Positions 9,417 through 18,296 of a stretch of DNA of 64,000 nucleotides are shown in pieces. The stretch's first letter is position 1. The number at the start of each line of letters is the position of its first letter. The position numbers were made by a program, and so were the translations under genes. The stretch spans positions 186,001 through 250,000 of the forward strand of contig NZ_WJII01000002.1 in assembly GCF_009649635.1 (NCBI RefSeq), read 5' to 3'. The stretch comes from Microbacterium sp. SYP-A9085. Its GTDB lineage: Bacteria > Actinomycetota > Actinomycetes > Actinomycetales > Microbacteriaceae. Below the pieces are notes generated by a model that saw only the letters and a program-made list of their open reading frames with translations, was not told the origin of the DNA and searched no databases.

Positions 9417-11135
9417 TCAGTCGATCCGGCCGAACCGGCCGGCCAGCACGGCGTGCGCGAACGGGACCGCCGAGACCGACATCAGGACGATGCCGAGGGG
9501 GGCGTTCGCCGGCAGCAGCAGTGCGCCGCCGACGAGGAGCCCGGCGAACAGGACCGCCGACACGGCGCGGCGCACGAGCCGTTCCAGGTGGCCCAGCCGG
9601 CGGTCGACGGCGGGCGTGGAGACCGTGACGCGTCCCTGTTCGATGCGCGTGACGAGAGCGTCGAACCGCTGGGGCAGGCGCACAGCGGCGGCGGCCACGT
9701 CCAGGGCCTCGCCGGCCAGCGCGCGGGCGGCGTTGCCGCTCTCGGCGCGCAGCAGCTGGGCGGCGAACGGCTCGACCGCCTCCCAGATGTTGAACGCGGG
9801 ATTCAGCGCACTGCATACGCCCGAAGTGAGCGACATCGATCGGATGACCAGCAGGAAGCTCTCCGGGAGCTGGAACGGCAGCGACCGGACGACGGATCCG
9901 AACTCCTCGGCGAAGTCGCGGAACTCGCGCGGGTCGACCTCGCGCAGCTGGGCGAAGCCCATCCCCCCGAACCGGGCGAACACCTGCGCCATCGCCTTCT
10001 CGAGCTCGGTGGTGTCGGCGGAGGGCAGCAGCACCCCGACCTCGCGGATGCTGTCCACGAGCCGCTGCCCATCGCGGGCGGCGACCGCGATCATCAGGCG
10101 CCGCAGGCCGTTGCGCAGCTCGTCGTCGACCTCCCCCATCATCCCGAAGTCCACGAACGTGAGGCGCCACGCGGACGCATCGTCGCCGGGCGTCACGAAC
10201 ACGTTGCCGGGGTGCGGGTCGGCGTGGAAGTAGCCGTGCTCGAACAGCTGGGTGAACATGACGCCCGCGAACCGGGTCGCGACGGCGGCCGGGTCGATGC
10301 CCGCCGCCCGCAGCCCCGCGACGTCGTTGACCTTGATCGCGGTGACATCCGACAGCGTGAGCACCCGGCGCGTGGTGCGCTCCCAGGCGATCCGGGGCGT
10401 GCGCACGCAGGGGTCGCGGTCGAAGTCCTCGGCAAACCGTTCCGCGTTCGCGGCCTCGTGCAGATAGTCGATCTCGTTGCGGCTGGTCCGGGCGAACTCC
10501 TCCACGAGGGCGGGCAGGTCCACGTGGTCGCGGATCGCACGCATCCGGTCGAGCCATCGGGCGACCCGCCGCAGCGCCGCGAGGTCGATCGCGACGATCT
10601 GTTCGATGTCGGGCCGCTGGACCTTCACTATCACGTCGGCGAAGCCCGCGTCCGCGGCGCCGGCTGGTGCGAGCGTGGCCCGGTGCGCCTGCCCGAGGGA
10701 GGCGGCGGCGACGGGGATCTCGTCGAACGCGGCGAACGCGCGCTCGAGCGGCATCCCGAGCTCCGCCTCCGCCAGGCGCCGGATCGCCGGGAAGTCGGCC
10801 GGCGGGACCTCGTCCTGCAGGCCCGCCAGCTCGTCGGTGATCTGCGGGGGAAGCACGTCCAGCCGCGAGGAGAGGAACTGTCCCACCTTGATCATCAGGC
10901 CGCCCAGGCCCACTGCCAGCAGGTGGAAGCGGTGCGCGAGCGCCGTCAGCCGGTCGGCGCGGCCGCGGGCGGCGGCACGGCCGAAGCCGAGGCGCGGCAG
11001 GAGCAGGTCATACCACCAGAACTGCGCGATAGTCCGCATCGCGAACCGCATGATGCGGCGATACCGCGGGCCGCCCCGGGCCGGGTGGACAGGCCCACCC
11101 GCGACGTCCGGTGCGTCGCCCGCGTCATCCTCCAC
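9417..11135 (-). CDS. ABC1/UbiB-family atypical kinase-like protein
   Basis: The 572-residue protein carries the ABC1/UbiB kinase-like fold: the KxGQ segment MIKVGQFLSSR near residue 85, the alanine-rich nucleotide loop ASLGQAHRA, catalytic HADPHPGN and DFGMM, and two C-terminal transmembrane helices. Family members support isoprenoid-quinone or lipid metabolism; actinobacteria make menaquinone, so the role here is open. The GTG at 11135 is favoured, with GGGAG upstream; a TTG at 11153 would overlap the padR end. Its place between padR and an exporter is unusual for a housekeeping UbiB. Confidence 0.85.
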   Translation of the reverse strand: MEDDAGDAPDVAGGPVHPARGGPRYRRIMRFAMRTIAQFWWYDLLLPRLGFGRAAARGRADRLTALAHRFHLLAVGLGGLMIKVGQFLSSRLDVLPPQITDELAGLQDEVPPADFPAIRRLAEAELGMPLERAFAAFDEIPVAAASLGQAHRATLAPAGAADAGFADVIVKVQRPDIEQIVAIDLAALRRVARWLDRMRAIRDHVDLPALVEEFARTSRNEIDYLHEAANAERFAEDFDRDPCVRTPRIAWERTTRRVLTLSDVTAIKVNDVAGLRAAGIDPAAVATRFAGVMFTQLFEHGYFHADPHPGNVFVTPGDDASAWRLTFVDFGMMGEVDDELRNGLRRLMIAVAARDGQRLVDSIREVGVLLPSADTTELEKAMAQVFARFGGMGFAQLREVDPREFRDFAEEFGSVVRSLPFQLPESFLLVIRSMSLTSGVCSALNPAFNIWEAVEPFAAQLLRAESGNAARALAGEALDVAAAAVRLPQRFDALVTRIEQGRVTVSTPAVDRRLGHLERLVRRAVSAVLFAGLLVGGALLLPANAPLGIVLMSVSAVPFAHAVLAGRFGRID

Positions 11136-11139
11136 CCGT

Positions 11140-11700
11140 TCAGTCTCCCGCAAGGATCGCGTACAGGCGACGGCGCGCGTCGTCGAGAACGGCGACGGCC
11201 GCCCCGATCTGCTCCTTCGTGCCGGTGCGCTGCACCTGCGCGGCGGCCTGCGCCAGCTCGATCCCGGCCTTCGGGAGTGCGCCCAGCGGGCCGTGTCCGC
11301 CGCCGAACGCCTCCCACGGCGCAGGACCGGACTCCGCCTCGGCGGCGGCGCGGCCGTCGGCGGTGAGGGCGTACGTCTTGCGGCCGTCGGACTCGGTGGC
11401 CTCGATGAGCCCTTCGTCGGCGAGCAGCTGCAGCGTCGGGTACACCGACCCGGCGCTCGGCTTCCACATGCCGCCGCTGCGCTGTTCGATCTCGGTGATG
11501 ATCTGGTAGCCGTGCATCGGCTGCTCGGCCAGCAGGGCCAGCACCGCCGAGCGGACGTCGCCGCGCGACATCCGCGTGCTCACCCGCTGCTCGAACATCG
11601 AGCGCAGCTGATCGAACGCTTCGAACAGGCCCGCGCCGGGCCGCCCTGCGCCGAATCCGCGTGCGCCGAACCCGGCGCCGCCGGGGTTGGTACCGTTCAT
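11140..11700 (-). CDS. PadR-family transcriptional regulator
   Basis: The 186-residue protein has a glycine-rich N-terminal tail, a winged helix with the PadR signature (EQPMHGYQIITEI and GSVYPTLQLLADEGLI, residues ~60-110) and a C-terminal helical region that should dimerise. PadR proteins repress neighbouring efflux or stress genes until a ligand binds. It is the first gene before the ABC1 kinase and the MFS exporter, and a palindrome built on CGATATATCG sits 41 bases upstream, so autoregulation of the whole operon is likely. Confidence 0.9.
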   Translation of the reverse strand: MNGTNPGGAGFGARGFGAGRPGAGLFEAFDQLRSMFEQRVSTRMSRGDVRSAVLALLAEQPMHGYQIITEIEQRSGGMWKPSAGSVYPTLQLLADEGLIEATESDGRKTYALTADGRAAAEAESGPAPWEAFGGGHGPLGALPKAGIELAQAAAQVQRTGTKEQIGAAVAVLDDARRRLYAILAGD

Positions 11701-11740
11701 GTCGAACCTCCCGTGCCGAGGGGCCCGGGCCGGGCCCTTC

Positions 11741-11760
11741 CGATATATAACGATATATCG
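11741..11760 (-). promoter_or_regulatory. Probable PadR operator / promoter
   Basis: CGATATAT occurs twice ten bases apart, the second copy being the perfect palindrome CGATATATCG, and the whole forms CGATATA-N6-TATATCG. It is the only AT-rich island in its surroundings and contains TATA-type -10 sequence for padR, so a bound repressor would block transcription. The assignment to PadR rests on position and symmetry. Confidence 0.7.
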
Positions 11761-11786
11761 TTCGGGTCGCCGTGACCAGAGTTTTT

Positions 11787-14009
11787 TCAGCCGCGGACGA
11801 CGCTGCGGAACGCGCGCAGGCGCAGGCTGTTGCCGACGACGAAGACGCTGGAGACGGCCATCGCGGCGCCCGCGAGCATCGGGTTGAGCATGCCGAGAGC
11901 CGCGATCGGGATCGCCGCCACGTTGTACGCGAACGCCCAGAAGAGGTTCTGCGTGATCGTGCGCAGCGTCCGCCGCGACAGGCGGATCGCGTCGACCGCG
12001 GCGCGCAGGTCGCCGCGCACGAGCGTGAGGTCGGACGCCTCGATGGCGACATCCGTGCCGGTGCCCATCGCCAGGCCCAGGTCCGCCTGCGCGAGGGCGG
12101 GGGCGTCGTTGACACCGTCGCCGATCATCGCGACGACCTTGCCCTCGCGCTGGAGCCGCGCGATCACGCCGACCTTGTCCGCCGGGAGCACCTCGGCGTG
12201 AACCTGGTCGATGCCGACCTCGGCGGCGATTCGTCGGGCGACGGCCTCATTGTCGCCGGTGAGCAGCACCGGCGTCAGGCCGAGCGCGTTCAGCCCCCGG
12301 ATCGCCTCGGAGCTGGTCTCCTTGACGGTGTCGGCGACGACGAGGATGCCGCGCGCCTGCCCGTCCCACCCGACGGTCACCACGGTCTTGCCGTCGTCTT
12401 CGGCGCGCGCCTTCGCCGCGGCGAGCTCCGGGCTCAGGCGCTGCGACCAGTCGGCCAGCAGCGACGCGCGGCCGACGAGGACGCCGTGGCCGTCCACGAT
12501 GCCCTGCACGCCGGCCCCCTCCAGATTCGCGAAGTCCTCCGCGACCGGGAGCTGCCCCGCCTCGGCGGTCGCGGCGCGGGCTATCGCCTGGGCGATCGGG
12601 TGCTCGGAGGCGTCCTCGAGGGCGCCGGCGAGGCGGAGGACCTCGGCCCGGTCCGCGCCGGGCTCGGCGATCACGTCGACGAGCGTCATCCTGCCCGTGG
12701 TGACGGTGCCGGTCTTGTCGAGCACCACGGTGTCGATCGTGCGGGTGGACTCCAGGACCTCGGGTCCCTTGATCAGGATGCCCAGCTGCGCACCGCGGCT
12801 GGTGCCCACCAGGAGCGCGGTCGGGGTCGCGAGTCCCAGCGCGCACGGGCACGCTATGACGAGCACCGCGACGGCAGCGGTGAACGCGGCGGAGGCGGGG
12901 AACCCGGCAGCGAGCCAGGCGACGAGGGTCGCCGCCGCGATCAGGATCACTATCGGCACGAACACGCCGGAGATCCGGTCGGCGAGACGCTGCACCTGCG
13001 CCTTGCCGGTCTGCGCGTCCTCGACGAGCCTCGTGATCCGGGCGAGTTGGGTGTCCGCGCCGACCCGGGTGGCGCGGACGACGAGCCGGCCGCCGGCGTT
13101 CACGGTGGCGCCGGCAACGGCATCCCCCGCCCCGACCTCGACCGGCACCGATTCGCCGGTGAGCATCGAGGCATCCACTCCCGACGTGCCGGACACCACG
13201 ATGCCGTCCGTGGCGATCTTCTCCCCGGGACGGACCACGAACTCGTCGCCGACCCGCAGGTCCGCGACCGGGATGCGGAGTTCGGCGCCGCCGCGCAGGA
13301 CCGCGACATCCTTCGCCCCCAGCTCGAGCAGGGCCCGCAGCGCCGCACCGGCACGCCGTTTCGACCGCTTCTCGACGTAGCGGCCGGCGAGGATGAACAT
13401 CGTCACCCCGGCGGCCACCTCGAGGTAGATGTTCGCGGTGCCGTCCGTGCGCGCGAGCGTGAACTCGAACGGGTGCACCATTCCGGGCATGCCGGCGGTG
13501 CCGAAGAACAGCGCGTACAGCGACCACAGGAACGCGGCGCCGGTGCCCATCGAGATGAGCGTGTCCATCGTGGCCGCGCCGTGACGCAGGTTCGTCCACG
13601 TCGCGGCGTGGAACGGCCACCCCGCCCACACGATGACGGGCGCCGCCAGTGCCAGCGACGCCCACTGCCAGTACGTGAACTGGAACGCCGGGACCATGGC
13701 CATCGCTATCACGGGGACGCCGAGCACGACGGCGCCGACAAGCCGCTGGCGCAGCGAGGTCGACTCGGGGTCGGACTCGGACCTGCCCGGGGCGGGCGTG
13801 GGCAGCGCGGCGGTGTATCCCGTGCGCTCCACCTCGGCCACCAGCAGCTGCGGGTCGTACCCGTCCGGGACTGTGACCTTCGCCCGCTCTGTCGCGTAGT
13901 TGACGGAGGCGACGACCCCGTCGAGCTTGTTGAGCTTGCGCTCGATGCGGTTCGCGCAGGACGCGCACGTCATCCCGCCGATCTCCAGCTCGATGCCCGT
14001 CGTGGTCAT
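11787..14009 (-). CDS. copA: Copper-translocating P1B-type ATPase
   Basis: The 740-residue pump exports Cu(I). An N-terminal metal-binding domain with GGMTCASC (residues ~11-18) is followed by eight membrane segments, the actuator TGES loop, the ion-site CPC motif in [13 protein letters not shown], the phosphorylated aspartate in DKTGTVTTG, the HP motif in SEHPIAQA and the hinge [10 protein letters not shown]. The CPC with a CxxC domain marks a P1B-1 copper pump. It follows copZ by 15 bases and is presumably controlled by the CsoR-like box upstream of copZ. Confidence 0.95.
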   Translation of the reverse strand: MTTTGIELEIGGMTCASCANRIERKLNKLDGVVASVNYATERAKVTVPDGYDPQLLVAEVERTGYTAALPTPAPGRSESDPESTSLRQRLVGAVVLGVPVIAMAMVPAFQFTYWQWASLALAAPVIVWAGWPFHAATWTNLRHGAATMDTLISMGTGAAFLWSLYALFFGTAGMPGMVHPFEFTLARTDGTANIYLEVAAGVTMFILAGRYVEKRSKRRAGAALRALLELGAKDVAVLRGGAELRIPVADLRVGDEFVVRPGEKIATDGIVVSGTSGVDASMLTGESVPVEVGAGDAVAGATVNAGGRLVVRATRVGADTQLARITRLVEDAQTGKAQVQRLADRISGVFVPIVILIAAATLVAWLAAGFPASAAFTAAVAVLVIACPCALGLATPTALLVGTSRGAQLGILIKGPEVLESTRTIDTVVLDKTGTVTTGRMTLVDVIAEPGADRAEVLRLAGALEDASEHPIAQAIARAATAEAGQLPVAEDFANLEGAGVQGIVDGHGVLVGRASLLADWSQRLSPELAAAKARAEDDGKTVVTVGWDGQARGILVVADTVKETSSEAIRGLNALGLTPVLLTGDNEAVARRIAAEVGIDQVHAEVLPADKVGVIARLQREGKVVAMIGDGVNDAPALAQADLGLAMGTGTDVAIEASDLTLVRGDLRAAVDAIRLSRRTLRTITQNLFWAFAYNVAAIPIAALGMLNPMLAGAAMAVSSVFVVGNSLRLRAFRSVVRG

Positions 14010-14024
14010 GCGCGTTCTCCCGGG

Positions 14025-14234
14025 TCAGACCCGCACGGCGGAGTAGCCGGCCTCGGCGACCGCGGCCAGCACCTGCGCGTCGTCGATCTCGGCGGCGGCC
14101 GTCACGACCAGCCGGCCGGTCTGCGCGCTGACCTGAACATCGTCGACGCCGGCGATCTCGCCGACCTCCTCGCGGACCGACATCTCGCAGTGTCCGCAGG
14201 TCATGCCCCTCACCTGGTACTCGTTCGCTGCCAT
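14025..14234 (-). CDS. copZ: CopZ-like copper chaperone (HMA domain)
   Basis: This 69-residue single heavy-metal-associated domain has the copper ligand motif GMTCGHC near residues 11-17 and the beta-alpha-beta-beta-alpha-beta length of CopZ. It would hand Cu(I) to the downstream CopA. The ATG at 14234 has GAAGAGG upstream. An in-frame GTG at 14273, five bases behind a TAGAGT box, is an alternative leaderless start adding 13 residues; neither can be excluded. Confidence 0.88.
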   Translation of the reverse strand: MAANEYQVRGMTCGHCEMSVREEVGEIAGVDDVQVSAQTGRLVVTAAAEIDDAQVLAAVAEAGYSAVRV

Positions 14235-14278
14235 GTGCACTGCCTCTTCTCCCGCCGACGCGTATCCGATCACGGACA

Positions 14279-14300
14279 ACTCTATACCCCCCATGGGTAT
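14279..14300 (-). promoter_or_regulatory. CsoR-like copper operator overlapping the copZ-copA -10
   Basis: ATACCC (14284-14289) and GGGTAT (14295-14300) form an inverted repeat with a five-base centre, matching the G/C-tract palindromes that CsoR repressors bind. On the minus strand it abuts the TAGAGT -10 (14284-14279) of copZ-copA. Cu(I) binding to CsoR would release the promoter. No csoR gene is in the window. Confidence 0.72.
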
Positions 14301-14361
14301 TCCCGGCGGTCGGTGGGACGGTCGGGGACGCATGCCGCGCCCTGATACCCTGGAGCGGTAC

Positions 14362-14434
14362 GCCTCCGTAGCTCAGGGGATAGAGCGTTGGTTTCCGGTA
14401 CCAAAGGTCGCAGGTTCGATTCCTGTCGGGGGCA
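14362..14434 (+). tRNA. tRNA-Arg (anticodon CCG)
   Basis: The 73 bases fold as a standard tRNA: acceptor GCCTCCG pairs with CGGGGGC, the D arm is GCTC/GAGC, the anticodon stem TTGGT/ACCAA holds loop TTCCGGT, and the T arm has TTCGATT. The anticodon CCG reads CGG, a common arginine codon in this DNA. The discriminator base is A and CCA is not encoded. No integrase or duplicated tRNA end lies nearby. Confidence 0.95.
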
Positions 14435-14438
14435 CGAG

Positions 14439-14480
14439 ATGCGGTGAGGGCCGGTCCGTTGGGACCGGCCCTCACCGCAT
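14439..14480 (+). terminator. Strong hairpin terminator after tRNA-Arg
   Basis: A perfect 19-bp stem with a four-base loop starts five bases after the tRNA and is followed by TTTCT. The symmetric stem could also act on minus-strand transcripts from trmB. Confidence 0.88.
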
Positions 14481-14584
14481 TTCTGCGTCTAGCGTCAGGC
14501 GGGGTCCCCGCCGCCGGAGGCTCCGCGCGGCGCGCAGCGACGCGTGGAGTGGCGGTGGGGCGCGGGGGCTCGGGTGATCGGAGC

Positions 14585-15307
14585 TCACACCCGCCGATAC
14601 GCGAGGTCGCGGATGTCGCGGCCGCGCGCGAGGCCCTTGCGCTCGAACGCCGTCATCACGCGCCCGTCGAAGCGGGGCGCCCACTCCCCCTCGAAAGCGC
14701 GGCGGAACCCGGGCGCGGCGTCCATGACCTCGGCCATCTGGTCGGCGTAGTCCTGCCAGTCGGTGGCCAGGCGCAGCATCCCGCCCTCGACGAGGGCCCC
14801 CGCGACGATGCCGGCGAACTCCGCGGTCACGAGCCGCCGCTTGGCGTGCCGCTTCTTGTGCCACGGGTCGGGGAAGAACACCCAGATCTCGTCGACGGAT
14901 GCCGCCGGCAGCAGGTGCTGCACAACCTCGGGCGCGTTCGCCTCGACGAGCCGGAGGTTGCGCACCCCGGCCGCGTCGGCGTCCCGCATCGTGCGGGCCA
15001 GGCCCGCCTTGAACACCTCGACGGCGAGGAAGTCGGTGTCGGGACGGGCGGCGGCGGCGTGCACTATCGCGTGCCCCTGCCCCGAGCCGATCTCGACGAC
15101 CAGGCGGGCGGATCGGCCGTAGAGGACGGCGGGGTCGACCTGCGCGTCCCGCGCGACGCTCGTGGCGGCCGCATCCCGCGGCACGTCGATCAGGTACCGG
15201 TCGGCGAGCTGGGTCCACGCACGCTCCTGCGCCTCGCTCATCCGGCCGCTGCGGCGGACGAACGAGACGGGCTTGTCGCGGTACGTGCGCGGTCCGGTCT
15301 CTGGCAC
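14585..15307 (-). CDS. trmB: tRNA (guanine-N7-)-methyltransferase
   Basis: This 240-residue SAM-dependent enzyme methylates G46 of tRNA. VEIGSGQGHAIVH near residue 70 is the SAM-binding loop and FFPDPWHKKRHAKRRL near residue 145 is the TrmB signature. The GTG at 15307 is six bases behind TACGCT (15319-15314), so the mRNA is probably leaderless. It sits between the tRNA-Arg terminator and the DUF3097 gene. Confidence 0.94.
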   Translation of the reverse strand: MPETGPRTYRDKPVSFVRRSGRMSEAQERAWTQLADRYLIDVPRDAAATSVARDAQVDPAVLYGRSARLVVEIGSGQGHAIVHAAAARPDTDFLAVEVFKAGLARTMRDADAAGVRNLRLVEANAPEVVQHLLPAASVDEIWVFFPDPWHKKRHAKRRLVTAEFAGIVAGALVEGGMLRLATDWQDYADQMAEVMDAAPGFRRAFEGEWAPRFDGRVMTAFERKGLARGRDIRDLAYRRV

Positions 15308-15338
15308 CCCTCCAGCGTAGGCCGACCCGAGGCGCGCC

Positions 15339-16172
15339 TCAGCCGGTCACGAAGTCGATGAGCTCCTCGACGCGGCCGAGCAGCGCCGGCTCGAGGTCGC
15401 GGTAGCTGGTCACCCGCGACAGGATGTGCTGCCACGCGCGGGCGATGTCGGCCTGGTCGCGCGCCGGCCATCCCAGCGCCGCGCACACCCCCGCCTTCCA
15501 TTCGACGCCCCGCGGGATCTCGGGCCAGCCGCGGATGCCGAGCGCGGCGGGCGTCACGCACTGCCACACGTCGATGAACGGGTGACCCACGATGCGCACA
15601 TGCGCCCCGTGCGGGCCGCGCGCCACGCCCTGGGCGATGCGCGCCTCCTTCGAGCCGGGCACGAGATGGTCCACGAGCACGCCGTACCGGCGCTGCGCCG
15701 ACGGCGGGTCGTCGCGCAGGGCGGCATCCAGCAGATCCACGCCCTGCAGGTACTCGACCACGACGCCCTCCGCGCGCAGGTCGTCGCCCCACACCTTCTC
15801 GACGAGCTCCGCATCGTGACGCCCCTCCACGAGGATGCGGCTCGCCCGCGCCACCCGGGCCCGCGCCTCCGGGGCGGCGAACGAGCCGGATGCTGTCCGA
15901 TGCGGGGCGCGCGCGGGCGTCGCGGCCGCCGCGACGAGGATCACCGCCTCCCCGTCGACGAGGAACCCGGGCCCCAGTGCGAACACGCGTCGCCGCCCGT
16001 GCCGGTCCTCCAGCTCCACCATGCCGCCGCCGGTCGAGACGACAGCACCGCAGAATCCGTCCTCGGCGACCTCGACGACGGCGTCCCGCTCGGCGGGCAC
16101 CCTCGGCAGCTCCCGCCGGAAGCGGTCGCGCCAGCCGGCACCCAGCACATCCGTGCCGTAGCGATCGTCCAT
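15339..16172 (-). CDS. DUF3097 family protein
   Basis: The 277-residue protein matches the actinobacterial DUF3097 family from end to end: an N-terminal start MDDRYGTDVLG, a central SRILVEGRHDAELVEKVWG segment that resembles a Toprim-like acidic core, and LVDHLVPGSKEARI. The biochemical role is not established. The ATG at 16172 has GGGAGG upstream and a TAGGAT box further up. Its stop lies 31 bases before the trmB start. Confidence 0.85.
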   Translation of the reverse strand: MDDRYGTDVLGAGWRDRFRRELPRVPAERDAVVEVAEDGFCGAVVSTGGGMVELEDRHGRRRVFALGPGFLVDGEAVILVAAAATPARAPHRTASGSFAAPEARARVARASRILVEGRHDAELVEKVWGDDLRAEGVVVEYLQGVDLLDAALRDDPPSAQRRYGVLVDHLVPGSKEARIAQGVARGPHGAHVRIVGHPFIDVWQCVTPAALGIRGWPEIPRGVEWKAGVCAALGWPARDQADIARAWQHILSRVTSYRDLEPALLGRVEELIDFVTG

Positions 16173-16262
16173 CTCGCGCCTCCCGAAGCGGCGATCCTAT
16201 CCGGCCCCGCGCGGGACGCGCCCGAGCGACGCGCCCCCTACCGCCGTGTCAGGCAGTCTGCA

Positions 16263-16268
16263 TAGACT
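16263..16268 (+). promoter_or_regulatory. Candidate -10 (TAGACT) for the TPM/PspA block
   Basis: TAGACT lies 34 bases ahead of the TPM gene start and would give a leader of roughly 28 bases containing AGGAGGGG. No clear -35 is visible at 17-18 bases. Confidence 0.45.
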
Positions 16269-16302
16269 CGCGGTCAGGGATCTCGCGGGCAGGAGGGGAC
16301 CG

Positions 16303-18249
16303 ATGCGCCTACATCGGCTCATGGCCGTCGCCGTGGCGTCGGTCGCACTGATCCTCGCCCCCGCCGCGGCGGCATCCGCCACGGACCCGGTCACGCTCGG
16401 CGCCGACTATGTGCTCGACGACGCGGGGGTGCTCGGCACCGCGCAGCACGACGATGCCGAACAGACAGCGCAGCGCTTCGCCGACGACACCGACATGAAC
16501 CTGTGGGTCGTGTTCGTCGACACCTTCACGAACCCGTCCGACGCCCAGGCGTGGGCGAACCAGACCGCGCAGGCCGCCGGCCTCGGCCCGAACCAGTATC
16601 TGCTCGCGGTCGCGGTCGGCTCCCGCCAGTTCTACCTCTCCGGGGACTCCGCCGGCCCCGTCTCCGAGGACGCGCTGGGCCGCATCGAGCAGCAGGAGAT
16701 CCAGCCGGCACTGGCCTCCGGCGACTGGGCGGGCGCGGTGAGCGCGGCCGCGACCGGGCTGCAGGATGCCGCGGGCGGCGGTTCCGCCGGCGGCGGCATC
16801 CTCACCCTCGTCCTCATCCTCGTCGTGATCGCCGTCGCCGTGATCCTCGTGGTCGTCCTCGTGCGCGCCCGGCGCCGCAAACAGGGCGCCACCGGCCCCG
16901 CGCCGCAGCGGCTGGACCCGAAGGAGCTCGCCCGCCGCGCGGGCGCCGCGCTCGTGCAGACCGATGACGCCGTGCGCACGAGCGAGCAGGAGCTCGGCTT
17001 CGCCCGCGCCCAGTTCGGCGACGACGCCACGACCGAGTTCGCGGCCGCGCTCGCGCAGGCCAAGACCGACCTCGACGAGGCTTTTGCGCTCAAGCAGCAG
17101 CTCGACGACACCGCCCCGGACACCCCGGCCCAGCGGGACGCCTGGAACTCCCGGATCATCGAGCTGTGCGCGCACGCCGGCGCGAGCCTGGATGAGAAGG
17201 CCGCCGCGTTCGACGAGCTGCGCAAGCTCGAGCAGAACGCCCCCGAAGCGCTCGCCCGGGTGCAGCAGCTGCGCCAGGATGCCGCGGGGCGGCGGGGTGC
17301 CGCGGCCGGCCGGCTCGAGCAGTTGCGAGCCGCGTACGCGCCCGAGGCGCTGGCCGCCGTCGCCGACAACGTCGACCAGGCCCAGCAGCGGCTGCAGTTC
17401 GCCGACGGTCAGCTCGCCGCCGCCCAGCAGGCCATCGCCGCCGGCGACGGCGGCCAGGCGGCTGTCGCCATCCGCGCGGCGGAGCAGGCCGCCGACCAGG
17501 CGCGGCAGCTGGCGCAGGCCATCGACACCCTCGGCGGCGACCTCGCCGAGGCGCAGAAGCAGGCCACCGCGCTCCTCCAGGAGCTCGACGGCGACATCGC
17601 CACGGCATCCTCCCTCCCCGACCCCGACGGATCGGTGGCCCGCGTCGTGGCCGCGACAAGAGCCCAGGTGGACCAGGCACGGTCCGAACTCGGCAGCGGC
17701 CGCACGCACCCGCTGGCCACGCTGTCCGCCCTGCAGGCCGTGAACACGCAGATCGACCGGGTGGTGCAGGGCGTCCGCGACGCGCAGGAGCGGAGCCAGC
17801 GGGCCGCGCAGATGCTCGGGCAGACGATGATGCGGGCGCAGGCGCAGGTCTCGGCCGCGGAGGACTACATCACGTCCCGTCGCGGGGCGGTGGGCGCCGA
17901 CGCGCGCACCCGGCTCGCGCAGGCCGGCGCCGAGCTCGTGCAGGCGCAGCAGGCCCCGGCCACGGATCCGGACGCCGCGCTCGCGCACGCGCAGCGCGCC
18001 GACCAGCTCGCCGGGCTCGCGCTGCAGGCCGCGCAGAACGACGTCGGCGGCTTCGGCGGCACGGGCCCCGTCGGCCGGTCCGGCGGCGACATGGTCGGCG
18101 CCGTCCTCGGCGGCATCCTCATCAACTCGCTGCTCGGCGGCGGCCGCGGCGGCGGCTTCGGCGGCGGCGGCTTCGGCGGCGGCGGGTTCAGCGCCGGCAG
18201 CTTCGGCGGCGGGGCCACCCGCAGCCGGCGAGGCGGCGGCCGCTTCTGA
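16303..18249 (+). CDS. TPM-domain membrane protein with long coiled coil and Gly-rich tail
   Basis: The 648-residue protein has a signal peptide (residues 1-27), an outside TPM domain (~30-160; ADYVLDDAGVLG to DALGRIEQQEI), a transmembrane helix near 180-200, a basic stop-transfer stretch, then about 350 residues of Ala/Gln/Glu-rich helix that should form a coiled coil in the cytoplasm. It ends in a glycine/phenylalanine-rich tail of GGGF repeats and SRRGGGRF. The ATG at 16303 has AGGAGGGG six bases ahead. It is followed by pspA 47 bases later. Such TPM proteins are often next to PspA, which suggests a shared membrane-maintenance role. Confidence 0.85.
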   Translation: MRLHRLMAVAVASVALILAPAAAASATDPVTLGADYVLDDAGVLGTAQHDDAEQTAQRFADDTDMNLWVVFVDTFTNPSDAQAWANQTAQAAGLGPNQYLLAVAVGSRQFYLSGDSAGPVSEDALGRIEQQEIQPALASGDWAGAVSAAATGLQDAAGGGSAGGGILTLVLILVVIAVAVILVVVLVRARRRKQGATGPAPQRLDPKELARRAGAALVQTDDAVRTSEQELGFARAQFGDDATTEFAAALAQAKTDLDEAFALKQQLDDTAPDTPAQRDAWNSRIIELCAHAGASLDEKAAAFDELRKLEQNAPEALARVQQLRQDAAGRRGAAAGRLEQLRAAYAPEALAAVADNVDQAQQRLQFADGQLAAAQQAIAAGDGGQAAVAIRAAEQAADQARQLAQAIDTLGGDLAEAQKQATALLQELDGDIATASSLPDPDGSVARVVAATRAQVDQARSELGSGRTHPLATLSALQAVNTQIDRVVQGVRDAQERSQRAAQMLGQTMMRAQAQVSAAEDYITSRRGAVGADARTRLAQAGAELVQAQQAPATDPDAALAHAQRADQLAGLALQAAQNDVGGFGGTGPVGRSGGDMVGAVLGGILINSLLGGGRGGGFGGGGFGGGGFSAGSFGGGATRSRRGGGRF

Positions 18250-18296
18250 TCTCACGCATCGCATCCCCGTTACGAATCGACAGTTAGGAACTCCTG

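Noticed and set aside
14362..14480. Attachment site of an integrated element at tRNA-Arg
   Set aside because: No integrase, no duplicated tRNA 3' end and a normal terminator directly follows.
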